Origin: Bromus sterilis
Lineage: Eukaryota > Streptophyta > Magnoliopsida > Poales > Poaceae
Assembly (NCBI GenBank): GCA_950022295.1
Contig: OX465598.1
Coordinates: 2,480,001 to 2,544,000 of the forward strand
Direction: 5' to 3'
Length of the DNA: 64,000 nucleotides
The notes under the pieces were generated by a model that made no database searches, was not told the origin of the DNA, and saw only the letters and a list, made by a program, of their open reading frames with translations. The position numbers and the translations under genes are program-made. Positions 11,075 to 22,706 of the stretch are shown piece after piece; position 1 is the first letter of the stretch, and the number at the start of each line of letters is the position of its first letter.

Positions 11075-14000
11075 ATGGCGGCGGCGGGAGCGCCAGCGCG
11101 TGCGCTTCTGCCCACCCTCCTCCTCCTCTGCGCCTTGGCCGCCACCGCGGACCCCATCGCAAACCCTATGGGCGGCGGCGCGGTCACGTCGGCCCTCAAC
11201 GCCCGGCTCAAGAACCTCACCGACGCCTTCGCCCCGCAGGTGCGCAAGGAGCTCGGCTACTGCATCCAGGACACGTACGTACTCTACTTACCAATCACGC
11301 TTTCAGTTTCAATTCCAATTCCAATTCCAATTCCCCCCAAATCAATTCGAAAAATCCAATCTTGCAGGGACATGGAGTGGAACGCCACCTTCAACTTCTC
11401 CTCCGACCCCGCCTTCCTCGTCAACTGCATGAAGCAAGGTAATGGAATCAATCAATTCTTCGTCATGCTGTGGTGGGATTTCTTTATTTATTTACCAATG
11501 CAAGCAAGCACTGTTTCATTTCTCAACAAGATAACAAACAGGCTAACCACATTCGGTAGCAGTCAGTCAGTTTACAAAACTTTGAATCAGTCGAAACAAT
11601 CAGTGGAGTATGTAATTCCCATCAATTAATCTTGACAAATTACCAGCATTGCATCCTTAAGGGAAGGAAAGGGGCATACATGCCGATTTCCATGCTCTGC
11701 TCCTGACCGAATCCGATTCACTGTCAAGCATTTTGTTTTCCCCCATCACCTAATCCGATCTCGACCCCAATCCTCACGCTTACGCACGCAAATTAACCCA
11801 CAAGAGTAACTGATGTGTGCGCGTGCAGGGGAGCTGCCGCAGCGCGTGTGCACCGCGGCCGAGCTCAAGTTCTACTTCGAGAGCATCCTCGACAGCAGCG
11901 GCAAGAAGAACTACGTCAAGCCCAACAAGAACTGCAACCTCACCTCCTGGGTTGATGGCTGCGAGCCCGGCTGGGGCTGCACCGCCAATGCTGGCCAGGA
12001 GGTGAACCTGCAGGATGCCGACAACTTCCCCTCCAGGACGCTCGACTGCCAAGGATGCTGCCCTGGATTCTTCTGCCCCCACGGCCTCACTTGCATGATA
12101 CGTACGTAAGCCCTCAGACACAAACACTCCCTGCTTCCTCCTTCACATTTGATATGCTTCCTTCCGAAGATTTACTGGCAGCTCTAAAAACTTGCATTGT
12201 TGATCTACTCTGCTTCTCCATGCAGCTTGCCCTTTGGGAGCATACTGTCCACAGTCCACCCTCAACAAAACCACTGGAGTCTGTGATCCGTAAGTTGTAC
12301 TCCATGTTTCTAGCCAGCTGTTTTTTTCTCATCTCTGGTGTGTTTATGGAAATTGGCTTATGTTATCAATTAATTAATTAACAATTGCTTGTTGTTGTCT
12401 TGCTGCAGATACAACTACCAACCGCCTCCCGGGAAGCCGGACCATACTTGCGGTGGTGCTGACAGATGGTCGGATGTCATGAGTACCGACGATATTTTCT
12501 GTCCAGCTGGTTACTACTGTCCAAGCACCATAAAAAAGCTCGATTGCAGTAGTGGGTAATTCTATCTATCGAATGCTTCAATTCTCATTCTGCCAAACTC
12601 TCCTAGGATTAAATCTTGGTCCTTTTACAATGATTCCCATGCTACCACATTAGTAATACAAGCTCCATTTATCGAAAAAAGTAGCATGTGAATCTGAGTT
12701 GCCTTACGTAACAGGTCAAACTTCCTTACATCATTTGCAAAAAAAAAAAACTAACAAATGCAAGCTTGTGGATCTGTGCAGGTTCTATTGCAGGAAAGGA
12801 TCAACTACCCAGACCAGTAAGTTAGCTCCTTATATTGCCGTGTTCATATAATATATCTGATAATAGGATGCTTTCCTTTTCTGCTTCTAGTACACTATAT
12901 TTTCTTCAATAATTCAATACTGCCGATAGGATTTGCCTTGTGCTTCAAATGTGCCTTCTGAGCGTGGTTGCTCTAACTGCAGAATGCTTATCCAAGGGCA
13001 GTTGTAAACCAAACTCTGCAACTCAGGACATCACGATATTTGGTGCAATGCTAGTGGTAACATACAACATTTCCTAGCCGGAGTCGACGCCATTGATATC
13101 AAATCTTTAACCTGACTGAAAAGTTGAGCTGACACCTGCTGCTTTGCATGCCTGTAGGGTGCACTGAGTTTAGTGCTGTTGATCATTTACAACTTCTCTG
13201 ACCAACTTCTGACCAACCGAGAGAAAAGGCAAGCGAAATCTAGGGAGGCTGCTGTGAGACACGCGAGAGAGACTGTGCAGGCCCGTGAAAGGTGGAGATC
13301 AGCTAAAGATGTCGCGAAGAAGCATGCCGCTGGCCTGCAAACGTCTCTCACCCGTACATTCTCACGCAAGAAGACTCTCAAGACACATGAATCAACTAAA
13401 GGAGGTGGCGGCCCGCATCCAACTGACCACGGCACGGATCCATCAGAAGAATCAGGAGGGAATACAAATAATGGCGCTGACACGATGCGCTCACTCGAAG
13501 AGAACACCGGAAGCTCCAGCATGGAAGTAGCAGGGGAGAAAAAGAAGAAGGGGAAACATGCGCACACTCAGAGCCAAATTTTCAAGTATGCATATGGTCA
13601 AATCGAAAAGGAGAAGGCACTGGAAATGGAAATGGAACAACAGCAGAGTGGTAACCTTTCATTTTCAGGAGTAATAGCCATGGCTACTGATGATGATTTA
13701 AGGGCAAGACGCAGAATTGAGATTGCTTTCAAAGACCTTACTCTGACCTTGAAGGGGAGTAAGAAAAAACTATTAAGGTCTGTGAGTGGTAAGCTTATGC
13801 CTGGTCGGGTAGCTGCCGTGATGGGCCCATCAGGTGCGGGAAAGACCACGTTCTTGAGTGCTATTGCCGGTAAGGCAACCGGATGCGCAACAAGCGGTAT
13901 GATACTCATAAACGGGAAGCAAGAGCCTATACGTGCATACAAGAAAATCATCGGCTTTGTCCCACAAGATGATATTGTCCATGGAAATTTGACTGTTCAA

Positions 14001-16145
14001 GAGAACCTCTGGTTTAATGCAAGATGCAGGTATGCACTTCTATTGCATTTTCACGATAATACTTGTTAGTGGGCTGAAAAGTTCTTGCCGTGTCTCAGGC
14101 TTCCTGATGAGATGTCGCAGGCTGAAAAGGTTCTTGTTGTGGAAAGAGTTATCGAGTCCTTGGGACTGCAACCAGTTCGTGATTCCTTGGTCGGAACTGT
14201 TGAGCAACGTGGCATCTCTGGTGGCCAGCGCAAGCGGGTAAATGTCGGTCTAGAGATGGTCATGGAACCCTCCGTGTTGATTCTAGATGAGCCAACGTCT
14301 GGTTTGGACAGTGCTTCGTCTCTGCTTTTACTTCGCGCTCTACGACGGGAAGCTCTTGAAGGTGTCAACATCTCCATGGTGGTTCATCAACCCAGGTTAG
14401 GTTGTTTCCAGTTTCACACAAGCTTAATTAATTACTATGCAAACTCATGTCGATTGACTGAACTGGGTTTACTTACATGCAGCTACACACTGTACAATAT
14501 GTTTGATGACTTGATACTTCTCGCGAAGGGTGGTATGCCTGTCTACCATGGGCCTGTGAAGAAAGTGGAGGAGTACTTTCAAGGGTTGGGGATTGTCGTG
14601 CCAGACCGCGTGAATCCGCCGGACTACTACATAGACATCTTGGAGGGAATTGTTAAGCTAGACACGAATGCGGTCAACGTCAAAGATCTCCCTCTGCGGT
14701 GGATGCTGCACAACGGGTACGAGGTTCCACGAGATATGCTACAGAGTTCTTCTGGCTCGGAATCATCGTTTAGTGGAGATGCAGGTGGTCACGCCCCCCA
14801 AGCTGAGCCCAGGAAATCCGGTATTCTTGAACTATGGGGTAATCTCAGGGACATACTTGGACAGAAAAAGGATGAGTATGATTACAACAAATCGTCTGAA
14901 GATTTATCTGACCGCCGCACTCCTGGCAAGCTTAGGCAGTACAAATACTACCTGGGAAGGTAAATTGAATTGTTTCCTTCAAATTGTTCCGTTCTCGTGA
15001 CCTAGCTGCATCCCTTTTTGTATGTTTTTTTTTTCTTCAGATGTGGCAAGCAGAGGCTTCGTGAAGCTAGAATACAAGGAGTCGACTTTCTGATTCTGGG
15101 TCTTGCTGGTATCTGTCTGGGGACACTAGCTAAAGTGAGCGATGAGTCATTTGGAGCACTTGGCTACACATACACTGTCATTGCTGTCTGTAAGTTTGTT
15201 TTTTCCGTTCTTCTGGACCAACATGTCCTACCTATGAACTCAATTCTTGCAATGATGTTAAACTGGAGCTCAAAAAACTGCGATGATATTAAACTGGAGC
15301 TCAAAGCACATAAAGATGTTTCTGAATTTGCCAATTGAAATATACTAGAATTCATTTTGTGACGCAAAAGAAATAAACTAGTGCTGTCTTCATGCAGCTC
15401 TGCTGTGCATGATTGGCGCCCTTCGGTCATTCTCCCTGGAGAAGATACACTACTGGCGAGAGAGGGCGGCGGGCATGAGCTCACTGGCATACTTTCTGTC
15501 CAAGGACACGATCGACCACTTCAACACGATCGTGAAGCCGATCGTCTACCTCTCCATGTTCTACTTCTTCAACAACCCGAGGTCATCCATCTGGGAGAAT
15601 TACGTCGTCCTCGTCGCGGTCGTCTACTGTGTGACGGGGATCGGCTACACCTTCGCCATCTTCTTCCAGCCTGGTTCAGCGCAGCTGGTATGATTTTTCA
15701 TATTAACTACTGGTGCTCCACTAGCTATTATGTTAATAGGTTTAAATTGGGGTGAAGAAAGTGAAGGAGTGTGTGGTTTTGATGATGATGCAGTGGTCAG
15801 CGTTGCTTCCTGTTGTTCTGACGCTGGTTTCGAGCGAGCAGAAGGGCACTGTCTTTGCCAATTTGTGCTACACGAAGTGGGCTCTAGAAGCATTCGTCAT
15901 CGCAAATGCGCAGAGGTGACTCTTCGTCTAGCTTGATCGTGTTGTAACTCGATCGATCGCAAAGATATGAATATGGAAAGCAATGCAGGTATTCTGGCGT
16001 CTGGCTCATCACGCGATGCGGTTCGCTGGTGAAGACAGGATACGACATCGACCACAAGATCATGTGTATAGTCGTCCTCGCCGCGAACGGGATAGTGTTC
16101 CGGTGTATAGCATTTTTCTGCATGGTCATCTTCCAAAAGCACTGA
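11075..16145 (+). CDS. ABCG28: ABC transporter G family, ABCG24/28-type half-size transporter
   Basis: Fourteen coding exons were reconstructed by frame continuity: 11075-11274, 11368-11438, 11829-12101, 12226-12289, 12409-12555, 12782-12816, 12983-13056, 13158-14029, 14099-14395, 14483-14959, 15041-15189, 15398-15687, 15794-15915 and 15989-16145. They give 3228 nt and 1075 aa, close to plant ABCG28 (about 1100 aa). All introns are GT-AG. Order: signal peptide (about 1-25); Cys-rich lumenal/apoplastic domain with C-P-x-G-x-x-C-P motifs; TM helix about 281-302; basic linker; one ABC nucleotide-binding domain with Walker A GPSGAGKT (about 511-518), signature SGGQ (about 619) and Walker B LILDEPTSGLD (D642, E643); then the C-terminal transmembrane domain. 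The long Cys-rich N-terminus distinguishes this subgroup, and Arabidopsis ABCG28 acts in pollen-tube secretion. The transported substrate cannot be read from sequence. Intact, with no premature stops. Whether ABCG24 or ABCG28 is the better name is open. Confidence 0.95.
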
Positions 16146-16865
16146 TGTTTTTTTCTTCCCGTCTTTTTCTTCATCCATCATCATCATATGTATCCCATGT
16201 ATGTATGTGTTTGTAAGTATGTATGTATGTAACTGACTGACTGATCGAGTAGAAGAATTAATTAGATGGACCAAATTCCCTCTCGTGTACTTTACTGTAC
16301 TGTACTTGATTAGCCAGATAACAAGTTGGGTTAACAAGAGATATTCTATGTCTTTCAGCAAATCATCTAAACACGTTCTGTCAGTATGTGTATGTATTTG
16401 GAGAGGGAACTTGATTATTTAGCAGGTTGTTATTACGATAGCACACTAGGAACTTTGCCGCAGAATCAGTAGAAATGAATCAGTAGGATGCAATGAGGTG
16501 AATGAATCACATCACAGATTGTAAATATCCTGTCAACCTTAACACTCGTTTTGCAGCAGTGTCAGTAATTTTGTATGAGATTGATTGGAACGCTTGCTTC
16601 TTCCTTGCTTGGTTATTGAAACAACTAGTAGTATAGCTAGAAGCTAGGATGTAACTAGTAGAGGGAAGTGATGATTAGTAGTCTTATACTATGTCAGCAG
16701 AGATGGAGCCCAATATTAGCCAAACTATGCAGAAAAAAATAGCAAAGATACAATCTCAAACTGCTGCAAAAAAAATATGATGATGCTACGCCGGGCTGAA
16801 ACATTTCATTAAAAGATCATAGTACGTTTACAATGAGTGAGAGATACAGGGGGGGGGGGGGGGGA
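16146..16865. other. 3' flank of the ABCG gene; no gene seen
   Basis: It holds the 3' UTR and AT-rich intergenic DNA, with short ATGT/TGTA repeats near 16195-16230 and a G homopolymer at about 16850-16864. I see no coding signal. Confidence 0.6.
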
Positions 16866-17660
16866 CAGTAAGAGCAGCGGTTTGGTCACAAAAATGCGGT
16901 TAGCGTCTGAGCGGGCAATAAGGTGGATAGGTTGAAGATCTTCCCTGGATGCTTTGAGATTTCGTCTCTTCTCCAAATGTTCCAAAGAATAGTGGTAATG
17001 ATAACCACGGAGCAAACTTTGTTGTTGAGATCTTACCCCCAAAGGTGACAGAGGTTCGTTGGTAGCACTGTAGTAATAGAGCTCAGTTCATCCCAAAGAG
17101 GATGCAAATAGTGGACTGCCTGAATGAAGCAGGTCATTAGAGCGGCGATTTGGTCACAAAAATATTGTCAGCAGCTGAGCGGGCAATAAGGTGGATAGGT
17201 TGAAGATCTCCCCTGCATGCTTTGGGATTTCGTCTCTTCTCCAAATATTCCAGAGAATAGTAGTAATGATAACCACGGAGCGAACTTTGTTGTTGAGATC
17301 TTACCCCCAAAGGTGATAGACGTCCGTTGATAGCACCGTAGTAATAGAGCTCAGTTCATCCCAAAGAGGATGCAAATAGTGGACTGCCTGAATGAAGCAA
17401 ATCATTAGAGCGGCGGTTTGGTCACAAAAATGTCGTCAGCAGCTGAGCGGGCAATAAGGTGGATAGGTTGAAGATCTCCCTGGATGCTTTGGGATTTCGT
17501 CTCTTCTCCAAATGTTCCAAAGAATAGTGGTAATGATAACTGCGAAGCGTACTTTGTTGTTGAGATCTTACCCCCAGAGGTGATAGAGGTCCATTGGTAG
17601 CACCATAGTAATAGAGCTCAGTTCATCCAAAAGATGATGCAAATAGTGGACTGCCTAAAT
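16866..17660 (-). repeat. Three tandem copies (~268 bp) of a LINE 3' fragment
   Basis: Copies start with the phrase GGTTTGGTCACAAAAAT at about 16878, 17147 and 17416, giving spacings near 269 and 267 bp. The minus strand of each encodes a segment resembling the C-terminal RNase H/zf-RVT tail of plant L1 LINEs (ILWNIWRRRN motif, then a Q-P-I-H-L-I-A-R-S run). The third copy continues into a longer unit to about 18070. Confidence 0.7.
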
Positions 17661-18366
17661 GAAGCACATCTTTTTGCCAATTCAGCTCTTTTGCTTCCAA
17701 GAAGATTAGCTCTACTAACAGTATGTATCTAGTTGAAATTGTGAAAAAAGCAATAAGAGTGAGGCACTCACTAGTTATACAAGATTCACAAGTAAGCAAG
17801 CCATCAAGGAACAAGTAGATCCCTGACACAAGTGACATCCTGATAAAGTGGTGACTGGTCATATCAACGTTGCACCATTTTGTCATGGAGAACAATATAA
17901 ACCTAAAAATATAATTACAAAGCTCATCACGAAGATTAAAAAAATTGTGCTCGAAACAACAAAGATCTTCTGAAAACAGATACTCCCCTAGATTGGACAA
18001 CAAAACTGGGTACAGTACAAATTGTTAGGTTACAATTTCATAGATAAGTGGAACAACATGATACTTCATATCCAACTCATTTGAGCAACGGTTTGGTCAC
18101 AAAATGTCGTCAGTAGCCAAGCGGGCAATAAGATGGATATGTTGAAGATCTCCCCTGGATGCTTTGGCATTTCATCTTATCCAAATGTTCCAAGTATTGT
18201 ACCCCCTCCGATCCATAATAAGTGTTGATTATTTAGCACAAAATTTATACTAGTTTAGTAGAAAATGAACGACTTATTATGAATCACATGGAGTAGTAAT
18301 GATAACCGCGAAGCGACTTTTGTCGTTGAGATCTTACCCCCAAAGGTGACCAAGCTCACTTGGTAG
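17661..18366 (-). repeat. Longer LINE-derived repeat unit (continuation and next unit)
   Basis: Continues the third copy with a segment (TTTTTGCCAATTCAGC..., GAGGCACTCACTAG...) that recurs at 19400-19623 plus 20761-20930 and at 21195-21530. A new unit begins at about 18082. It is interrupted by a Stowaway MITE (18202-18293) and a hAT element (18367-19319), then resumes at 19328. Confidence 0.6.
18202..18293. mobile_element. Stowaway-like MITE, 92 bp
   Basis: Left end CCCCCTCCGATCCATAATAA, right end with the complementary CTTATTATGAATCACATGGAG, flanked by TA at 18200-18201 and 18294-18295. The TIR and TA target duplication are those of Stowaway (Tc1/mariner) MITEs. Confidence 0.8.
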
Positions 18367-19319
18367 CAGTGGCGGAGGCACCGGGGGGCGAGCGGGGGCC
18401 AGACCCCCCTATGGTTCGGTCCCCCAGCAATTTGTAGCAGGGACTAGTTAGTATTAATTTTAGGCCTAATTACTCTGGCCATTAGCTAATCTATGGGCTA
18501 AACTCTCTAAGCATCAGGCCCAAAACGAATTTGCCTAGCGATACATCTCCTAATGGATCCGATCAGATCAACACAATCGCAAATACGCAACTAACTCATC
18601 AACGCGCACACGTAGGTCACGCTGTCACGCGTCGTCGAGGACTTTGAGACAATCTTGCTCTTGCGCACTGCGCTAAAAGGCATATAGCTTCATCCGTTCA
18701 TCGCCGCCGCCTCACGCGCCGTGGTGATTAGCGAAGCTGCCGCTTGCCGGGTACGAACTATGATCTACCGGATGATATGTTGACATCCAATTCATAACTT
18801 CATTTGTGAATCACTGATAGAGGTCCTGATGTTCACAGATTTGTACTATTATAGTTGTTAATTTGATTACACAAAGCAAATAATCAACTGTCAGTAGTTA
18901 CTATTTTCTATAAGTTCATAGATTTGTTAGATCAATTGTAGATTATATATTTTCTTTGTACTAATATTAAAATTGCGCAGATCATGAAGAGGAGACACCA
19001 TCAATAAGTAAAATTTTCAAGCCAATTGGTACCGACTCTTGATTCAAACTAGTAGGAATGTGGTTTTTAAATTATAAAACAATGATGAAATTATTGATTT
19101 GTTTGATCGGTCAAGTGGTTAGGGGGGAGGGGTGTAGATCTTTGTTCAAATTAGTAGAAATGCATTGTAGTTTATAAATTATAAAACATATAATTTTTAC
19201 ACGTTTGATATCACTATAATATTTAAAACTTATCAATTCGTATGTTATATCCCATATGTTTTTAATTTCTTCTTCTCCCCCCCCCCCCCCCCTATACACA
19301 AATCCTGGCTCCACCCCTG
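18367..19319. mobile_element. hAT-type non-autonomous element, 953 bp
   Basis: Terminal inverted repeats CAGTGGCGGAGGCACC and, at the right end, CTGGCTCCACCCCTG (complement CAGGGGTGGAGCCAG). It is flanked by a perfect 8-bp target-site duplication, CTTGGTAG, at 18359-18366 and 19320-19327, which is diagnostic of the hAT superfamily. There is no transposase ORF, so it is non-autonomous. A C homopolymer lies near 19278-19291. It inserted into the LINE-derived repeat. Confidence 0.9.
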
Positions 19320-19327
19320 CTTGGTAG

Positions 19328-19623
19328 CACCGTAGTAATAGAGCTCGGTTCATCCCAAAGAGGATGTAGATAGTGGACTGGTTTAATGAACCACATCTTT
19401 TTGCCAATCCAGCCTTTTTGCTTCCAAGGAGATTAGCTCTACCGATGGTATGTATCTAATTGAAGTGGTGAAAAAAGAAATAAGAGTGAGGCACTCACTA
19501 GTTAGACATGATTCGCAAGTAAGCAAGCCATCAAGGAGCAGTAGATGCTTGATGCAAGTGACATCGTGATAAAGTCGTGATTGGTCAGATCAACTTTGCA
19601 CCATTTTGTCATGGACAACAATA
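19328..19623 (-). repeat. LINE-derived repeat unit, continued
   Basis: This continues the unit from 18082-18358 after the hAT insertion and matches 17590-17885 and 21125-21425. It is interrupted again at 19624. Confidence 0.6.
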
Positions 19624-20760
19624 TGTTGACACCAGTTTTTGGCATGACAATAAACGTATATAACATGGCCTCAAATGAGAAAGTACTCTAAAAGAAAAAG
19701 GTTTGTATTATCGACATGAACATATTTCAAGTTTGGGCCATCATCATCCGATCTCGTTTCGAGGGCCGAATATGTGCTCAAAGTACGCTTTGTCTAGTTT
19801 AGGCTATCGATTTTGATATTTAAATTGTATCATACAGATCGTATGCAAAAATTACAACCAAATTTGTACACTGCTGTAGAAGATGGCCGGATCATCTGGG
19901 TTGGAAACCAGATCATTCGACCGAAGCCCGGACCATTCGGGAGGCAACCCGAACCATTTAGGTAGATCACCGAAGGTCATAGAAGGCTAAGCGTTGAAGC
20001 CGGACCATCCGGTCAAACGCCCGGCTTGATGTCCGGACGTCCAAACAGCAATACACATTTTTTCTACTGCAAGGTTTAGAAATCAGATGTAAACACCTTC
20101 AAGACGACCCCGAATCAAAAAACATTCAACAAGAAAGTTATTCATATCATCGAGACCTTTAACTTTATTTTTGGGATTATATTTATCCGAGGTCATATGC
20201 GAATTCTGCAGCCCAAAACCTATGTTGTTGTTAGAAAAACTGGACATGACCGGATCATCCGGGTTGCTAGCCAGACGTTCAGTCCGGAGATCGTGAAGAG
20301 TCCAAGTTGGGTTAAAATTTGATATTTTGGACGGAGATCTAAGCGCTTTTCTTGTACGGAAAGTCCAACTGCCTCACAAATAGATGAGAGGCGACGGTCG
20401 ATTGAACAACACACAATTGAACAAACACATCTACAATTTTTGAACAACACACAATCGAACAAACACATCTACAACTTTTACCCTAATTTTATCCATCTCC
20501 CGTGTACTTTCTCTCTCGTTCTTCGTTCGTTCTTTGTGTTGAAGGGTAGCAATCCTCGAGGCTCTAGGGGCGAGCGAAACAACCTAGGGTAGCACCGCCG
20601 TGCATCCAGACATCCCCCTCCCGTGTGTGTGTGGTTTCAGGTGTACGAAAGCGCCCACCAGATTGCTTGAGCACCGCATCAAGACGAGTCTCTTTCAACG
20701 TGAGATGCGGTGCATCACCCTCGGCATCGAGGGTACACGTGGCGTGTTCGTGTGTCAACA
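19624..20760. mobile_element. Solo-LTR-like insertion, 1137 bp
   Basis: The insertion begins TGTTGACAC and ends GTGTCAACA, a perfect 9-bp inverted terminus of the TG...CA type. It interrupts the LINE-derived repeat, whose sequence picks up at CCTAAAAA (20761), as in the uninterrupted copy near 17895. I cannot find a clear 5-bp duplication; a few host bases appear lost. The interior has several CCGGACCATCCGG-like phrases, no ORF of note, and a ~38-bp direct duplication at about 20403-20478. An LTR is the best reading; a TIR element is possible. Confidence 0.6.
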
Positions 20761-21540
20761 CCTAAAAAATTAATTACAAAACTCAGCATGAATATTAAAA
20801 AATTATGCTAAAAAACAACAAAGATCTTCTGGAATCATATAGTCTCCTGGATTGGACAACAAAACTGGGTACAGTACAAATTGTTAGGTTACAAGCTCAT
20901 ACATAAGTGGAACAACATGCTACTCCATAGCCATCTCATTAAAGCAGCGGTTTGGTCACATCATGTTGTTAGAAATTGATAAAAAATAAGGTGGATAGGT
21001 TGAAGATCTCCCCTGAATACCTCGACATCTCGGATTTTTCAAATGTCTCAAACAATAATAGTAATGATAATTGTGGAGCGAGCTTTGCTGTTGAGATCTT
21101 ACCTCTAGAGGTGACCAAGGCCTGTTGGTAGCACCGTAGTAATAGAGCTCAGTTCATCCCAAAGAGGATGCGGATAGTGGACTACCTGAATGAATCACAT
21201 CTTTTTGCCAATTCAGCTTTTTTGCTTCTAAGGAGATTAGGTTTACTGATTGTATGTATCTAACTAAAGTGGTGAAAAAAGCAATAAGAGTGAGGCACTC
21301 ACTAGTTAGACGAGATTCACAAGTAAGCAAGCCATCGAGCAACAAGTAGATCCTTGATACAAGTGACAACCTGGTAAAAGTGGTGATCTGTCAGATCAAC
21401 GTTGCACTATTTTGTCATGGACAAAAGTACAAACCTAAAAAAATAATTACAAAGAGCACCATGAAGACTAAAAATATTGTGCTCGGAACAAGCAGATACT
21501 CTCCTGGATTGAACAACAAAACCATTTCCCATCATCGATC
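20761..21540 (-). repeat. LINE-derived repeat units, end of array
   Basis: First the tail of the interrupted unit (to about 20930), then a further long unit starting with GGTTTGGTCACA at about 20948 and ending near 21530. It is more diverged than the first copies. Confidence 0.6.
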
Positions 21541-22150
21541 AATGATAACATCATAGATCATCATAAAAAAAGAGTTTCGCTACACTTACGGAGTGATTAC
21601 ATGCTAGGAAGGCTAAGAAAACTTCAACGAAGAGATCTAAATTGTCTGCTTTTATCTATTTGGGTTCGTACGAATAGAAACATAGCCCAACACAAAAATC
21701 CATTTCATCTTTGCGATAATTTTTGTATTCGTTTTGTGCACGTGGCGATCCATTTTCAAACCAAATTTCGTTCGAATTGGATTCGGACGAACACAAAACA
21801 AACACTCTACTCGTCTGCTCATGTTTCCGCCTGGCCCATGGGGGCAACGACTCCATGCATATCGATCCCGTTGCACGCATTGCAAGCCGTTGTTACTCAC
21901 TGTCATTGCTACTCGCGCAACCGTTGTCTACGGATTCATATTTTTTGTATTTTTTTATTATAGATAGAAGATAGATTTGTAATAAAATGAGTAAACAAAC
22001 ACACTAAAACACCTTTACATATATTTGATTAAAAAACTATTATAAAACATTATGTAGTACGTAGTACATAATTGCAAAGGAAGGGAGTAGTAGTACTGTA
22101 CTAGATTTGTCATAAATGCTGCCATAGGATAGGAGAAACGCCCTGGATTA
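21541..22150. other. Intergenic / upstream region of SR45a; no gene seen
   Basis: AT-rich DNA with TTCGTACGAA and TTCGTTCGAA palindromes. The last part probably holds the SR45a promoter. I cannot identify a firm TATA box. Confidence 0.5.
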
Positions 22151-22340
22151 GCGGAGAGGTTATCTCCGGCTGCAACCCCTCTCCCTCTCCCTCTCCTCCC
22201 CTTTCTTTCTCCCCGCTGCCCATCCCCATCCATCCTAGCTAGGGTTTCCACCTCCCATCCCCATCCCCAGATCCGGCGCCTGCCCGCAGATCCACGCCGC
22301 CGGACCCGCCCCGCCCCGCCTCGACCTCGGCAGATAGCTG
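22150..22340 (+). other. 5' UTR exon of the SR45a gene (start approximate)
   Basis: A CT-rich leader (CCCTCTCCCTCTCC...) ends at a strong donor, GTAAGC, at 22341. The acceptor TTTTCAG at 22681-22687 begins the exon carrying the ATG at 22707. The start coordinate is a guess. Confidence 0.55.
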
Positions 22341-22552
22341 GTAAGCTCAAGCTCGTGAATCTTGCCCCCCTCGTTCACATCCATGAATGGATCTCCTCCG
22401 CCTCGTATTCATCAGATCCACCCCGGAACTACCATCCTTGTTCCAACTCTAAATTTTAATTCAGTTCAATTCAGTTCAATGGTTGCCTCCACCACACCAG
22501 ATCCACCCCCTCCTTCCTTCATCTTTTTCCTACCGCCTGCCTGCCTGTTAAG

Positions 22553-22555
<3 letters not shown>

Positions 22556-22586
<31 letters not shown>
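22556..22586. repeat. (TTA)n microsatellite
   Basis: About ten TTA triplets in the intron between the 5' UTR exon and the first coding exon of SR45a. Confidence 0.9.
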
Positions 22587-22588
<2 letters not shown>

Positions 22589-22706
22589 TCTAACAATCTA
22601 TGTAAGCTTCGCTTGCTCGCTCGCCGATCTGTTTGCCATGTGATGTGATGTGCTGTGCTTACAACAGTCTTCTCCTTTGATTTTCAGCACACAGAGTGAG
22701 AAAGAC

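Noticed and set aside
11813..12109. Separate small gene in the Cys-rich segment
   Set aside because: It is exon 3 of the ABCG gene; splice sites and frame join it to both neighbours.
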